From Leptospira fluminis (GTDB taxonomy: Bacteria; Spirochaetota; Leptospiria; Leptospirales; Leptospiraceae): a stretch of DNA of 64,000 nt. Location of the stretch: the NCBI RefSeq assembly GCF_004771275.1, contig NZ_RQEV01000003.1, positions 186,001-250,000 of the forward strand, given 5' to 3'. Each line of letters begins with the position of its first letter. Position 1 is the stretch's first letter. Of the stretch, positions 25,682 through 36,022 are shown piece by piece. Made by a program: the position numbers and the translations under genes. Under the pieces are notes generated by a model, which was not told the DNA's origin, ran no database searches, and saw nothing but the letters and a program-made list of their open reading frames with translations.

Positions 25682-26839
25682 ATGGAACTCGGAATTCCGA
25701 AAATTCGACCGAAAGAATTTCTATCCAAATGGAAGGAAGAATTCTTTCCTCCGCGTATTCTGGACAAATACGTATTTTCCGAATTTTTTAAGACCTTTGC
25801 GGGCACTTGTATCATGATCACCGCGTTGATCTTTTTGAATATGATCAACACCAATCTAAAGGATTTTTCCGGAACCAAGGCTCCAAAATTCCATATCTGG
25901 CTCTATCTTCTGTACAGCCTTCCGGAAATCATCGCTAGCTATTCCATCAACATGTCCGTGCTTTTTGCCGTCTCCTTTACCATCGGGCAATTTTCCGCGA
26001 ATAAGGAAATCGTGGCCATGATGTCCGCGGGGATTTCCTTTCATAGAATCGTAGCTCCGATCGTCGCTTTCGGCTTTTTACTCTGGTTCGTGGTCTTTCT
26101 CGGAACCCAATTTCTGGTCAGACCCATGAATAAGTTGGCCAAAGAGGAACAGAAAATGATCACGGAAGGGACGGGAACCATGACCAATATGGTTTACCAG
26201 TTCCATTTCAAAGGAAAGGAAGGGTTCTACTATATTTATTTTTACGATCCGGTGAAGGACGAAATCAAGGGTGGATTCAACTATGTCAAACTCACCCACG
26301 ACCAAACTCCGGAATACGTGCTTTCTTCTCTGAAAGCCAAGTACGACTCCAAGGGGGATATCTGGAAACTGACGGAAGTGGAAGAAACAAGATTCGACGA
26401 CGACCTAAAAGTCTCGTCCTTCCAAAAATTCCCGGAAAAGGAATATTACCTACCGGAGAAGCCCGAGTATTTCAAAGTTCCTAAGGGCTCCGTGAAAGAG
26501 ATGAATATCTTCGAACTGGCCGAAGAAAAAGACAATCGTCTCAAGAAGGGAATCGGATTCGGAGACGTGAACATAGAGGAACATTCCCTATTCGCAGGTC
26601 CTTTTCTCGCGGTAATCGTAACGCTGGTCGGTTGCGTGGCCGGATTCTTTACCAAAAGAGTGGCGGGAGTGGCCTCCCTAGGAGTGACACTGGTCGTCAT
26701 CCTGGTCTATTTCGTGATGAGTTCGGCGTTTACTTCCGTAGGGGAAAACGGAGTCATTCCCGCTTGGTTTGCGGTATGGATCACTCCCGCGATTTTTTTG
26801 GGCGTGCTGTACGGAATCTATAGAAGAATGAGGATTTAA
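25682..26839 (+). CDS. LptF/LptG-family permease of the lipopolysaccharide exporter
   Basis: The 385-residue protein has the YjgP/YjgQ architecture: a cytoplasmic N-terminal segment, three membrane helices (about 35-140), a large periplasmic beta-rich domain (about 145-290) and three C-terminal helices (about 300-385). The N-terminal motif ILDKYVFSEFFKTFAG matches the family start. With LptB and the second permease it extracts LPS from the inner membrane. LptF and LptG cannot be told apart with certainty here, and no lptB or partner permease is adjacent, which is usual outside enterics. The first 25 residues, before ILDKY, are longer than in many homologues. Confidence 0.85.
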   Translation: MELGIPKIRPKEFLSKWKEEFFPPRILDKYVFSEFFKTFAGTCIMITALIFLNMINTNLKDFSGTKAPKFHIWLYLLYSLPEIIASYSINMSVLFAVSFTIGQFSANKEIVAMMSAGISFHRIVAPIVAFGFLLWFVVFLGTQFLVRPMNKLAKEEQKMITEGTGTMTNMVYQFHFKGKEGFYYIYFYDPVKDEIKGGFNYVKLTHDQTPEYVLSSLKAKYDSKGDIWKLTEVEETRFDDDLKVSSFQKFPEKEYYLPEKPEYFKVPKGSVKEMNIFELAEEKDNRLKKGIGFGDVNIEEHSLFAGPFLAVIVTLVGCVAGFFTKRVAGVASLGVTLVVILVYFVMSSAFTSVGENGVIPAWFAVWITPAIFLGVLYGIYRRMRI

Positions 26840-27083
26840 CTCGCAAACGATTCCTTTCCCTCCCCGATCGGAAATCTTTCTTTTTCGGAATTTTTTTTCT
26901 AAAAAGTCGGAACTTGGAAAAAAAATTCATTGGTGGGAAAAGGTTTTACCGATACTGAGTACAGATAAACCTGTGGGGAAACCGGATTGATGAGACATAA
27001 AAGCCTGCAGGAGAGAAGAATTCAAAGATAATTCCCCTCTCCCTCGCTTGCATTCCGGCGGAACCTAAAGGAGGGTAAAGAAC

Positions 27084-27605
27084 ATGGACGTTCAACTGAC
27101 GAAACTGGTCTCTTCGGCCGAAAAACTTCTCCGAGACAAGAGATCCGCCGTTTCCGGAAAGACCGAACCGCCCTCGGATGCCCAAAATACCACGGATAAG
27201 ACCGAGTTTTCCAGTAACCTGACTTCCCGTTATTTGAAAGTTCAGGAGACCTTGACCGGACTCCAGCAAGAACTTTCAAAGGAACAGATGAAACTCGGAA
27301 TCCTAAACGAAGGAACCACTCCGAAAGAGGATTTGATTCACATTCTGTTCGGAGAAACCCCTCTTTTTAGAGAGCTCTCGGAAAACCCCGAGCTCGATCT
27401 GAAAGAGTTGAAGGATAAAGTCCAGACAAACAAGGACGAGCTTACGGATATGATCCGCAAGTTCGAGGTGGAATCCGAGAACGTGCTTTCTGTGGGCATG
27501 CTGAAAAGCCCCGAAAATTTCCGGAAATCGATCGAGGAACTTTCCGCGAAAGATGTTCCGATGAGACAACTTTCCGAAAAAACGATCGAACGACTGATCC
27601 AATAG
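27084..27605 (+). CDS. Conserved-looking cytoplasmic protein, coiled-coil, function unknown
   Basis: I do not recognise this 173-residue protein. A strong ribosome-binding site (AAAGGAGGG) 12 bases before the ATG and a terminator after the stop show that it is a real single gene. It has no signal peptide or membrane segment. Residues 52-75 (YLKVQETLTGLQQELSKEQ) and 105-135 are predicted helical with heptad-like spacing, separated by a Glu/Leu-rich middle. It is acidic and Lys-rich throughout, which suggests a soluble structural or regulatory partner. The 244-base gap before it (26840-27083) is AT-rich and holds no other gene I can see. Confidence 0.6.
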   Translation: MDVQLTKLVSSAEKLLRDKRSAVSGKTEPPSDAQNTTDKTEFSSNLTSRYLKVQETLTGLQQELSKEQMKLGILNEGTTPKEDLIHILFGETPLFRELSENPELDLKELKDKVQTNKDELTDMIRKFEVESENVLSVGMLKSPENFRKSIEELSAKDVPMRQLSEKTIERLIQ

Positions 27606-27636
27606 GGATCGGCGGCCAGCCGAACCGATCGATTAC

Positions 27637-27664
27637 GCCCGGCCTAGCCGGGCAGAATTTCTTT
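27637..27664 (+). terminator. Rho-independent terminator
   Basis: A perfect stem GCCCGGC / GCCGGGC with a three-base loop (CTA) is followed by AGAATTTCTTTT. It lies about 32 bases past the stop codon of the unknown gene ending at 27605. Confidence 0.75.
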
Positions 27665-27792
27665 TCCCTAAAGAGGGAAGAACGTTTCGTCGCCTAACGA
27701 ATCCTATTATTTTCCCTTTTCTCCGCAAAGACTGACTTCTTTTCAGAAAAAGATTTGCGGTCGATGCTTCCGAAATCGATTCTTTGTATCGT

Positions 27793-28860
27793 ATGAAGTC
27801 GGTTTTCCAGCGGCTCGGTTTGTTTTTTTTCATCTGTATCTTTCCCCCTCTATGGAGCCAAGGAACCGACGGAATCCGTTATGTCCTGATCACTTCCGGA
27901 GTCCTAAACGTTCGAGAAACCCCCGATACCGGCAAAGTTCTTTTTACGTTAAACAAAGGTGCCAGAGTACGTTTGGCAAAGGATGACGGAGGAGACTGGG
28001 TAAAAATCAAATTGGAAGACGGACGGAACGGTTTCGTGTCCAGACGATATCTCGGATCGACACCGCCGGAAACCTTGGACGCTTATAAATTGATCGGTTT
28101 AGTATGGTCGGGGTACGATCCTAAGGAACTCCCCGTTATGGTTCCTCTCGCGTTTTTCGGTAAAAACGGATGGCAGGAAGCCAAGGACGAATTCGAATTC
28201 GATTACAAATTCAGAAGCGGTGTGGAAAAAGGACTTCCTTCGGTCACCTTGTTGCAAGGAAACAAGGGGCCGATGTTTTCCGCAGTTTCCTCCGGTACGT
28301 ACGGCTGCCAGGAATTTCCCGCGTTGAAAGTAAAACCGAGCGCCGAATTGGATTCTAAATTTTCTTATCTAGTGCATTCTCCCGAACTCGGATTACATTC
28401 CCTTACCTTAAGGGAATTGGCTCCCTCCGAGTCCGAGTACGAACTTTTCAAATCCTTGGCGGAGACTACTTGGAAGGCGAGAGGATTTAAAGAAACCGAA
28501 TGGTTGAGATCCAAGCTCCAGGAAGTGTACGAGTTCAAGACTCCGAAAAAAGAAACCTTCATTTCAGGTAGGATCGCATTCTCGGAAGGAAATGCGGAAA
28601 GAAGGTATTTCTATCTACTCGCTAGAAAATCCGGAACGGATCGTGCTTTGATCGCATTCGAAAAATCGGATACCCTTTCACCGGAAATCGGAGTCTACGG
28701 AGGTTCTTTCCACTTGATCGGATCCGTATACCGCGAGGATGATCCTGCTCCCATTCTGATCTTTACCGACATAGGTTACGATTCCTCTATTCGAAGTTTG
28801 TACGAATTGCGGAACGGAACATTACGCTTACTTTTACGAGGAGGAGGAGACGCCTGCTAG
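27793..28860 (+). CDS. Exported protein with N-terminal bacterial SH3 domain
   Basis: From the ATG at 27793 (a TTG three codons earlier is also open) the protein has 355 residues. A signal peptide ends around PPLWSQG (about residue 23). Residues 28-85 form an SH3b domain: SGVLNVRETPDTGKVLFTLNKG, then DWVKIKLEDGRNGFVSRRYL. SH3b domains commonly bind peptidoglycan or partner proteins. The remaining 270 residues do not match a family I know; they are mixed alpha/beta and end in a Gly-rich tail. Function unknown, likely envelope-located. Confidence 0.75.
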   Translation: MKSVFQRLGLFFFICIFPPLWSQGTDGIRYVLITSGVLNVRETPDTGKVLFTLNKGARVRLAKDDGGDWVKIKLEDGRNGFVSRRYLGSTPPETLDAYKLIGLVWSGYDPKELPVMVPLAFFGKNGWQEAKDEFEFDYKFRSGVEKGLPSVTLLQGNKGPMFSAVSSGTYGCQEFPALKVKPSAELDSKFSYLVHSPELGLHSLTLRELAPSESEYELFKSLAETTWKARGFKETEWLRSKLQEVYEFKTPKKETFISGRIAFSEGNAERRYFYLLARKSGTDRALIAFEKSDTLSPEIGVYGGSFHLIGSVYREDDPAPILIFTDIGYDSSIRSLYELRNGTLRLLLRGGGDAC

Positions 28861-28874
28861 AAGATTTGCAGGCG
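28851..28874. terminator. Stem-loop between convergent genes
   Basis: CGCCTGC pairs with GCAGGCG across a 10-base loop. The left arm overlaps the last codons of the SH3b gene and the hairpin lies just before the end of the convergent oxidoreductase gene. No long T run follows on either strand, so terminator activity is uncertain. Confidence 0.3.
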
Positions 28875-28890
28875 CCCCCGAAATATTTTC

Positions 28891-29991
28891 CTAGCGAGCC
28901 GCGTACGCGTAGTCGGTGTATCCTTTTTCTCCAGGTGTATAGAACGTACCTTCGTCCGGAGAAGTTAGAGGCAGACCGTTTTTCAATCGATCGACTAGGT
29001 CGGGATTCGCGATAAAGTGTCTTCCGAATCCGATCAAATCTCCGGCGTGCGCTTCCAAGTCCGCATCCGCCCGAGTCACATCGTACCCGCCGGATAAAAT
29101 ATACGCTCCTGCTGGATTACCGGATTTGTACGCCGTCCGGATCTTTTGGACGGTGGATGCGTTCGGCTTCGGAGCTCCCATGGAAGAGTGATCCACGATA
29201 TGAACGTAGGCCAATTTCAATTTCCCCAACTCTTTGGCCAATTCCTCATATTGTTCTTCCAGTCCTTCGAAACTTCCCAGATCGTTAAAGACTCCGTACG
29301 GAGAAATTCGGATCCCTACCCGTTCCGGCCCGATCGCTTTGGAAACGGCGGCCGCCACTTCGATCGCGAAACGATTCCGATTTGCAGGACTTCCGCCGTA
29401 CTGGTCCGTTCTTTGGTTGGCGGCGGGATTCAGAAATTGGTCGATAAGATAACCGTTTGCCCCGTGCAATTCCACTCCATCCAAGCCGGCGCGAATCGCA
29501 TTCTCGGCACTGTGAACGAATTCTCGGATCGTCTTTTGGATGTCCTCGGAATTCATCTCTCTTGGAACCGGATATTTCTGGTTGCCTTCCGAATCCGTCC
29601 AAATGTTCCCGCTCAGTCCTACGGCGGAAGGAGCGATTACCTCCGCGCCCGCCGGTAGATTGATCGGATGACCTACTCTACCGGTGTGCATGATCTGGAC
29701 AAAGATTCTGCCCCCTTTGTGATGAACGGCGTCAGCGACTTTTCCCCAACCCTGGGTTTGCTCTTCGGAAAAAATCCCCGGAATCCGGGAATATCCTAAA
29801 CCATTTGGGGAGGGAGAAGTTCCTTCGGTGACAATCAATCCGGCTCCTGCTCTTTGCGCATAGTATTCGGCCATTAGATCGTTCGGTACGTTTCCGATCG
29901 CGCGGGACCGGGTCATCGGGCTCATGACGACCCTATTTTTCAATTCGATCCTGCTTAAGAGGTACGGTGTAAACAGTGGATGTGTGCTCAT
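28891..29991 (-). CDS. Old yellow enzyme-family NADH:flavin oxidoreductase (alkene reductase)
   Basis: The 366-residue protein is an FMN-binding TIM barrel of the OYE class: NRVVMSPMTRSRA near the N terminus, AGLIVTEGTSPS, VQIMHTGRVGHP, the substrate-binding HGANGYLIDQFLNPAANQR with the His/Asn pair, and RVGIRISPYG. Such enzymes reduce activated C=C bonds or nitro compounds with NAD(P)H. A MarR-family regulator gene lies 78 bases upstream on the same strand, a common arrangement for nemA-like electrophile-stress genes. Cytoplasmic. Confidence 0.93.
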   Translation of the reverse strand: MSTHPLFTPYLLSRIELKNRVVMSPMTRSRAIGNVPNDLMAEYYAQRAGAGLIVTEGTSPSPNGLGYSRIPGIFSEEQTQGWGKVADAVHHKGGRIFVQIMHTGRVGHPINLPAGAEVIAPSAVGLSGNIWTDSEGNQKYPVPREMNSEDIQKTIREFVHSAENAIRAGLDGVELHGANGYLIDQFLNPAANQRTDQYGGSPANRNRFAIEVAAAVSKAIGPERVGIRISPYGVFNDLGSFEGLEEQYEELAKELGKLKLAYVHIVDHSSMGAPKPNASTVQKIRTAYKSGNPAGAYILSGGYDVTRADADLEAHAGDLIGFGRHFIANPDLVDRLKNGLPLTSPDEGTFYTPGEKGYTDYAYAAR

Positions 29992-30069
29992 AATTATTGG
30001 TTAGACCCAATAACTTTAACATTGAACTACTTTTTTCAAAAAAACTCGAAAAACTCCGACAGGCCAGGG

Positions 30070-30552
30070 CTATTTTATTTCCTTCAATTTTTGGACTTCC
30101 TGCTGGGTAACGGCAATCATATCTCGGCTAATTGCCAAAAATGTCCCCAATTCCTCCGTGTTATATCTCTCCAACGCCTCTCCGGCGGCCTTGGCCAAGG
30201 ACGCGTAATAGGATCCGAATTCCTCTGCCCTTTCCGTACACGGGACTACGAGAACTTTTCGCCGGTCACTCGGATCCGGCTCTCGCCGTGCCACTTTGGC
30301 TTTTTCCAACCGATCGATCACTCCCGTAACGGCACCCGAGGTCAATCCGCTCAATTCCGCCAGTCTCCCCGCAGTCATCGGCCCATAGAGCTGCAAAAAA
30401 TCGCCGCATTCCATATCGGAAGGATTCATACCAACTTTTTCCGCTACAATCTGACTAATAATAACGGAGAGCGCGCTCATTTCGCGGATCGCCGTCATGA
30501 CCAAATTTAAAATTTCCTTCCGGGACTTTTTTTTACTTGCTGGATCGGACAT
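30070..30552 (-). CDS. MarR-family transcriptional regulator
   Basis: The 160-residue protein has the MarR winged-helix fold: dimerisation helix, then MTAGRLAELSGLTSGAVTGVIDRLEKAKVARR (recognition helix and start of wing), and the wing DPSDRRKVLVVPC, where the DxxDRR signature is clear. It probably represses itself and the downstream oxidoreductase, released by an electrophile or similar ligand. The effector cannot be deduced; one Cys (about 55, MECGD) and one in the wing (VPCTE) could act as redox sensors. Confidence 0.9.
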   Translation of the reverse strand: MSDPASKKKSRKEILNLVMTAIREMSALSVIISQIVAEKVGMNPSDMECGDFLQLYGPMTAGRLAELSGLTSGAVTGVIDRLEKAKVARREPDPSDRRKVLVVPCTERAEEFGSYYASLAKAAGEALERYNTEELGTFLAISRDMIAVTQQEVQKLKEIK

Positions 30553-30684
30553 ATACTTTAGACAATAAAACTCTTAGATGCTAAGATTTTTTTCAAGTAA
30601 GATTTATAATCCCTAAGGGGACAGCACAGGGTAAAAACAGAGTCGGAACGAAAGAAACCCGTTTTTTTCCTAGGAGAAAAAAGT

Positions 30685-31527
30685 ATGAAAGAGAAAACCT
30701 TACAAATCCATCCCTTGGATATGAGCGGGGTTACCTGCGTGGAAATTTTCGGCCACGGAGGAGAAGTCTTCGTATCCAGCGGGAATGCCTCTCCCGAATG
30801 TATGGTGGAAAAAATCGGAAACATAAAGTACCGTATCGAAAAGAAAGGGGAAAAACTGAAAATCACGGCGGTAGCTCCCCATTTCGTTTCGTCGGGAGAA
30901 ATTCGATTTCAACTGAGTCTTCCCGAAAACCAAAGCGTGAAGATCGCCGGAAACTCGACTCCGATCCGTCTCAGAGGAAAATTCAGAGATGTGGACGCGG
31001 CTTGCTCGGAGGGCGACATCCGTCTGGAAACCGCCAGCGGTAATTTCCGGCTAGCATCCGCAAAAGGAGACATCGTTCTTTCCAACGTCCAAGGTTCCGT
31101 CTCCGCTTCCACAGCCGGAGGAGATATCATTGCCGGAGAACTTTCCGGTGACCATCTTCTGACTTCCGTCACGGGAACCTTGACTCTGGCGGGCGGGGAA
31201 GGTCGCTTTCGTCTTTCTTCCGAACACTTTTTGTCCGCAAATGAAATCAGACTTCGTCCGGGTTCGCAAAACTACTTCGTTACTGGAGGTCCCTTACGAT
31301 TGAAAAATCTGATTCCGGAAGGCGGTTGTCTTTTACAGGCTTCCGGTCCCAAGAATCGGATTTTCCGGGACCTTCCGAGCTTCCTAATTTTGGAAAAAGG
31401 AAAATATCTGAAGGCGAGCGCGATAGGTCCCAAACCTTCGCATCTGCAATTGCGTTCCAAAGAGGAAATTCATATTCACTCCTCTCGGAATGAGGGACCG
31501 GATCCGAAACTTTGTGCAAACGCCTAA
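30685..31527 (+). CDS. DUF4097-like beta-solenoid protein
   Basis: The 280-residue product has no signal peptide or membrane helix. Its centre consists of repeated short beta units with the DUF4097 (putative auto-adhesin) pattern: SEGDIRLETASGNFRLASAKGDIVLSN, then SASTAGGDIIAGELSGD and LTSVTGTLTLAGG. A good ribosome-binding site (TAGGAGA) precedes the ATG. The absence of an export signal is unusual for this family, which is more often membrane-anchored. The gene is convergent with polA, ending 8 bases from it. Function unknown. Confidence 0.65.
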   Translation: MKEKTLQIHPLDMSGVTCVEIFGHGGEVFVSSGNASPECMVEKIGNIKYRIEKKGEKLKITAVAPHFVSSGEIRFQLSLPENQSVKIAGNSTPIRLRGKFRDVDAACSEGDIRLETASGNFRLASAKGDIVLSNVQGSVSASTAGGDIIAGELSGDHLLTSVTGTLTLAGGEGRFRLSSEHFLSANEIRLRPGSQNYFVTGGPLRLKNLIPEGGCLLQASGPKNRIFRDLPSFLILEKGKYLKASAIGPKPSHLQLRSKEEIHIHSSRNEGPDPKLCANA

Positions 31528-31535
31528 AGGAAACC

Positions 31536-34283
31536 TCAGTGGGCTTCGTCCCAGTTGGCCCCGAATTTTCCGGCTACCTTGACGGGAACCTTTAGAGGCA
31601 TCGCTTTCTCCATAAGGTCTTTGGCGACTTTTAGAAACTCGTCCTTTTCACTTTTGTGAACTTCGAAGACCAATTCGTCGTGCACTTGCAGGAGAAGTTG
31701 TGACTTCCACTTGTGCTTCGTGATCTTTTCGTGGATATGAAGCATCGCGATCTTAATCATATCCGCGCAGGTTCCCTGTATCGGCGTATTGATCGCCACG
31801 CGCCGGGCAGCTTCCTTGTGCATTCTATGACTCGAATTGATGTCCGGAACGGGACGGCGCCTTCCCTTCAGCGTTTCGACATAGCCCTTTTCCTCGCAGA
31901 AAGCAATGGTATCGTCCATATATTTCTTCACTCCCGGATATTGGGCAAGGTATCTTTCTATAAATTCTTTCGCTTCCTCCCTGGAAATGCGAAGATTCCT
32001 GCTCAATCCGTACGGAGTGACTCCGTATATTACGGAAAAATTAACCACCTTGGCTTTATCGCGCATCTCCGGAGTCACGTCGGATTCCGGCACCCCGTAC
32101 AAAGCGGAAGCGGTCCGTTTGTGTATATCTATTCCTTTTTCGTAGGCCTCGACCATTGCAGGATCCCCCGAGATATGAGCCATTATCCTCAATTCTATTT
32201 GGGAATAATCCAGACTCAAAAGTTCGAAGTCCTTGTGCCCGCTAATGAATCCTTTTCGGATCAGGCGACCTTCCTTTTCCCGAATCGGTATGTTTTGGAG
32301 GTTCGGATCCGTAGAAGACAAGCGACCCGTGGCCGCGATGGTCATATTATAGCTGGTATGGATCCTTCCGTCTTTAGCAGAAGCCATCGAGGGTAGAGTA
32401 TCCACGTATGTGGAGAGTAGTTTCGTATATTTTCTGTAATCCAACAGCTTTTCCACGATCGGATGTTCCCCTAAGAGTTCCTCCAGAACCTCGTGATCGG
32501 TAGAATAGCCTGTCTGGGTCTTTTTTACGACCTTCAATTTCAGATCTTCGAAAAGTATTTTCTGAAGCTCTTTAGTACTGGCTATATTGAATTCCTTTCC
32601 GGCATACTTATGGATTTGCCGTACTAGATCCTTTACTTCTCTTTGAAAATCCTTGGAAAGTTCCGCGAAATATTCCGCATTTACGGCGATCCCGGCTTTT
32701 TCCATATCCGCTAAGACTCGGATCAAAGGAAGATCGATCTCCTTCAAAACCGGATCCAATCCGGAATCCTTTAAAGGTTTTCTCAGGGAATTGTATAAGC
32801 GAAGAGTGACGTCCGCGTCTTCCGATGCGTACTCCGAAACCTTATCCAGCTCCACTTCCCAGAGATTCTTTTTATTTCTCCCTGTTCCCACTAGATCCGA
32901 ATAATGTATTGTCTGATAGTTGAGAAGTTCCTTGGCCAGGTCGTCCATATTGTGGCGACGGGACTCGGGTTGCAGAATGTAAGAGGCCAACATGGTGTCG
33001 AAGACGATATTCTCCAACTTAAAGCCGTGGTTTTCCAGTACGATCAGATCGTATTTGATATTCTGCCCGACTTTGGGAATGAACGGATCGGAAAGCACCG
33101 GATCCAAAATTTCCCGCACCTTGTCCAGAGGCAGAAGTTGGTCGTTAAAGAGTCCTTGGGAATGCGTTACCGGGATGTAGGACCCCGTTCCTTCCTGGTT
33201 TGATAGGGAAATTCCCAACAATTCCGCATCTACGGGGTTTTGGGAAGTGGTCTCCGTATCCACCGCCAAGATGGGGGATTTTTTCCAAGCGCGGGCAAGC
33301 TTGGATAATTCTTCCAGGCTTTCGATTCTTTTGTAGATTCCTTTGGCCGCGACGGAAGGTTTCCCTTTTTCTTCGACCTCCGGTTCGTCGGGCGGAGGCT
33401 CCTTTCCCGCCGACTTAGCCAAATCCCGGGACAACACGTTATAACCTTGGGATTTCAGATAACGGATAGCATCATCCGAATTGTATTCCGGAATCTTGAG
33501 TTCGCTTTCGCCGATCCCCAGATCCAAATCTCTCTTGATCGTCGCGAGATTGCGGGAAAGAAACGCGTTTTCCTTATGTTCCAGAAGCTTATTCTTTACG
33601 GAAGCGTTCCGGATCTCCTCTATGTTCTTATAGATTCCTTCCAGGTTTTTGTATTCTTGGAGAAGTTTGGATGCGCCTTTGTCTCCGATCCCTTTTACTC
33701 CGGGAATATTGTCGGATGTGTCGCCTACAATCCCCATATAATCCGTGATCTGCTTGACGTCCACCCCCAATTCCTCCTTGACCCAGGAAGAATCTATCTC
33801 CACGAATTCCGTGACTCCTTTCTTTCCGCGGAGCATTTTAATATTCTTTTTTTCTAATAATTGATAAAGGTCCTTATCGCCCGAAAAAATCAAAATCTCT
33901 TTCGCTTTTCCCTTATACGTCTCCGTTAAGGTTCCGATAACGTCATCCGCCTCGTGACCGGTCACTCTTAAAACCCGAAAACCCAGTTTTTCGAGGGTTT
34001 CCATGATTTCATGCAATTGAGGGCGCAGATCTTCCGGCATGGGCTTTCGATTGGCCTTATAATCCGCAAACGTAGTTCCCCTTTCCAGAGGACCGCCGGG
34101 ATCGAAGGTCATTGCGACATGAGTCGGAGTATAATCCTCGAAAAGTTTGAACAACATCCGAAAAAAGCCGAAGACGGCTCCGCTCGGCTTTCCGGTTTTC
34201 GAATTCGTCAAATGAGCCGCGGCAAACGCATAATAGGCGCGAAAGGCAAACGCATGTCCGTCTATGATCAGTAATCTTTTCAC
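31536..34283 (-). CDS. polA: DNA polymerase I
   Basis: The 915-residue protein contains all three classical domains. The 5' nuclease (about 1-290) starts [18 protein letters not shown] and has [10 protein letters not shown] and [12 protein letters not shown]. The 3'-5' exonuclease (about 325-500) has the metal-binding [10 protein letters not shown], so proofreading residues appear intact. The polymerase (about 520-915) has motif [16 protein letters not shown], motif B ([10 protein letters not shown]) and motif [12 protein letters not shown]. It fills gaps in repair and removes RNA primers. The gene starts 4 bases inside the end of the upstream glycosyltransferase gene, so the two are probably coupled. 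Confidence 0.98.
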   Translation of the reverse strand: MKRLLIIDGHAFAFRAYYAFAAAHLTNSKTGKPSGAVFGFFRMLFKLFEDYTPTHVAMTFDPGGPLERGTTFADYKANRKPMPEDLRPQLHEIMETLEKLGFRVLRVTGHEADDVIGTLTETYKGKAKEILIFSGDKDLYQLLEKKNIKMLRGKKGVTEFVEIDSSWVKEELGVDVKQITDYMGIVGDTSDNIPGVKGIGDKGASKLLQEYKNLEGIYKNIEEIRNASVKNKLLEHKENAFLSRNLATIKRDLDLGIGESELKIPEYNSDDAIRYLKSQGYNVLSRDLAKSAGKEPPPDEPEVEEKGKPSVAAKGIYKRIESLEELSKLARAWKKSPILAVDTETTSQNPVDAELLGISLSNQEGTGSYIPVTHSQGLFNDQLLPLDKVREILDPVLSDPFIPKVGQNIKYDLIVLENHGFKLENIVFDTMLASYILQPESRRHNMDDLAKELLNYQTIHYSDLVGTGRNKKNLWEVELDKVSEYASEDADVTLRLYNSLRKPLKDSGLDPVLKEIDLPLIRVLADMEKAGIAVNAEYFAELSKDFQREVKDLVRQIHKYAGKEFNIASTKELQKILFEDLKLKVVKKTQTGYSTDHEVLEELLGEHPIVEKLLDYRKYTKLLSTYVDTLPSMASAKDGRIHTSYNMTIAATGRLSSTDPNLQNIPIREKEGRLIRKGFISGHKDFELLSLDYSQIELRIMAHISGDPAMVEAYEKGIDIHKRTASALYGVPESDVTPEMRDKAKVVNFSVIYGVTPYGLSRNLRISREEAKEFIERYLAQYPGVKKYMDDTIAFCEEKGYVETLKGRRRPVPDINSSHRMHKEAARRVAINTPIQGTCADMIKIAMLHIHEKITKHKWKSQLLLQVHDELVFEVHKSEKDEFLKVAKDLMEKAMPLKVPVKVAGKFGANWDEAH

Positions 34284-35473
34284 GCGGCTTCCCCCGATTT
34301 CCCTTTTTTCGAAACGATATATAGGTCCTCTCCGATAAGGCTGTAATATGCCAGCTCCGTTTTCTTTAACGTATTCTTAATGGAGAATTTTCTGACGAAT
34401 TCTTTGTTCATGCCGCCGAACGTCTTCCGCAATTTGGCGTCTTCTAAAAGAATTTTAAACGACTTAGCGAGAGAGTCCGCGTCACCTACGGAAGAGATAA
34501 AGGCTCCCTTTTCCTGAACCAACATTTCGGCGATTCCCCCTCCGTTCGTCGCTACGATCGGCAATCCCGCCGACATCGCATCCAATACGGAAGTCCCCAG
34601 TCCTTCCTCCTTGGAGGTCAATGTGAATATGTCGAAAAGCGAGAGAAATTCCCGTATGTCCTCTCGAAACCCCGTAAAGATCACCTTATTCAGTAACCCC
34701 TTTTGCCGAGCCAACTCCTCTAATTCCTTTCGAAGCGGCCCTTCCCCTACGATGAAGGTTTTGAATTTTTGGTCCGATCGAACCAAGGAAAGCGCGTTTA
34801 AAAGAGTCTTTTGGTCCTTATGATCCACTAATGCCGCCACATTACCGATCACTAATTCATCTTTTTGTAATTCGAATTCCTTTTTCAGATGATTCGGATT
34901 CGGTGTTTTTTTCGGAGGAGTGAGATCTATCCCGCTATATACCGTGACCACCTTGGCCGGATCGACGCCGCCGCGAACCAGAACTTCTCTGATGGTATTC
35001 GAGACGGCCAAAAAAAGATCCACACGAGGAGATACGTATTTTCTCTTACTGAACCAATTCCTTCGGATCCGAAAGTCCACCCGGCGAGATACGATGAGAC
35101 GAACTTGCGGGAGTTTCGCCTTGGCCATCCAGGCGATGGAATGCGCTTTGGCCGTATGTGCATGAACGATCCGTACTCCTTTGGCACGAATCAATTCTCG
35201 AAGAGCGGCAACGGACGCGAAGTCCCATTCCCCTTTCAACGGAAGGGTGGCAGTAGGAAACCCGGCTTCTTTTGCCCTTGTCTCCAGAGCGGAGCCGGGA
35301 CGGCAAAGGATCAATTGGGAAATCTTCCGCTTTTTCAGTCCTTCCACTAGGAGAAAAAGTTGCCTTTCTCCTCCCCGCCAACCGGTTTCAGTATCGATAT
35401 GTAGGATCACGCGATCTAACTTGGGGTGAAAGGTAGAATTCTGCAAGGAGTTATGTACCGGATTTTTCCGCAA
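34280..35473 (-). CDS. Glycosyltransferase family 4 protein
   Basis: The 397-residue enzyme has the GT-B fold of GT4: N-terminal [21 protein letters not shown] (GGxxR donor/acceptor loop), [22 protein letters not shown], and the C-terminal donor-binding [21 protein letters not shown], where the E-x7-E signature is present. It transfers a sugar from a nucleotide or lipid donor to a glycan or lipid at the inner membrane. Acceptor unknown. The last 4 bases overlap the polA start, suggesting a shared transcript without an obvious functional link. Confidence 0.85.
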   Translation of the reverse strand: MRKNPVHNSLQNSTFHPKLDRVILHIDTETGWRGGERQLFLLVEGLKKRKISQLILCRPGSALETRAKEAGFPTATLPLKGEWDFASVAALRELIRAKGVRIVHAHTAKAHSIAWMAKAKLPQVRLIVSRRVDFRIRRNWFSKRKYVSPRVDLFLAVSNTIREVLVRGGVDPAKVVTVYSGIDLTPPKKTPNPNHLKKEFELQKDELVIGNVAALVDHKDQKTLLNALSLVRSDQKFKTFIVGEGPLRKELEELARQKGLLNKVIFTGFREDIREFLSLFDIFTLTSKEEGLGTSVLDAMSAGLPIVATNGGGIAEMLVQEKGAFISSVGDADSLAKSFKILLEDAKLRKTFGGMNKEFVRKFSIKNTLKKTELAYYSLIGEDLYIVSKKGKSGEAA

Positions 35474-35819
35474 AACACTGGGAGAAATTCTTCCGTCTTA
35501 ATAAAAATAATTCCAATATAACGAAATGGGTTTTCCTAAAGGGAAAAAATTCGGCAAAATAAGGCCCCAAAAAATGCCAGGAAGCAATCCTTGGAAATTT
35601 TTTTCTAAAAAAAGGAATTCTCCGGAAAAACGGATCTCTATTTTGTTTTGCTAGCAGGAAGACAGATTCGTTTTTCGAACGGAACGTTCTTCAAAAACAA
35701 AAACCGAAAGATCGGTTTGACAATCCGTAGAAATATTCGGGAATTTGGATTGTTTGCCTAAGTTTCCGGAATTTCATTTAGGCGAATTTTAAATCATACA
35801 GTTTTCCCAGAGGTTAAAC
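35474..35819. other. AT-rich intergenic region between divergent genes
   Basis: This 346-base gap lies between the divergent glycosyltransferase and lipoprotein genes and must contain promoters for both. A TTGACA at 35716-35721 faces the lipoprotein operon, but no convincing -10 follows at the right spacing. No small gene, RNA gene or strong hairpin was seen. Confidence 0.5.
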
Positions 35820-36008
35820 GTGATGCGCCGCAGACTGCTTTATTTATCTATCGGAATTTTCTTATTTCTTTCGGCATGTAACCTGATGCACAAACACAAT
35901 AATAATCAGGATTCGATGCTGCTTCTTGTAGCGGCATGGTTGAGCAGCAATCCCTGTCAAAACCAGTCCGGATTGGTGATCTGCATCCCACCCGGAGTGA
36001 GACTTTAG
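35820..36008 (+). CDS. Small lipoprotein, Leptospira-type
   Basis: This 62-residue product has a positively charged start, a hydrophobic core and the lipobox FLSAC (Cys about 20), followed by a His/Asn-rich patch (HKHNNNQDS) and two more cysteines near the C terminus. The start is GTG at 35820 or the adjoining ATG at 35823. It lies 14 bases before the next gene and is probably the first cistron of the di-heme enzyme operon. The His/Asn patch could bind metal. I do not know its function. Confidence 0.55.
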   Translation: MMRRRLLYLSIGIFLFLSACNLMHKHNNNQDSMLLLVAAWLSSNPCQNQSGLVICIPPGVRL

Positions 36009-36022
36009 CCTTGGGGCTCCCG

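Noticed and set aside
35716..35745. TTGACA before the di-haem operon as a full promoter
   Set aside because: The -35 is perfect but no sequence resembling TATAAT lies 16-18 bases downstream.
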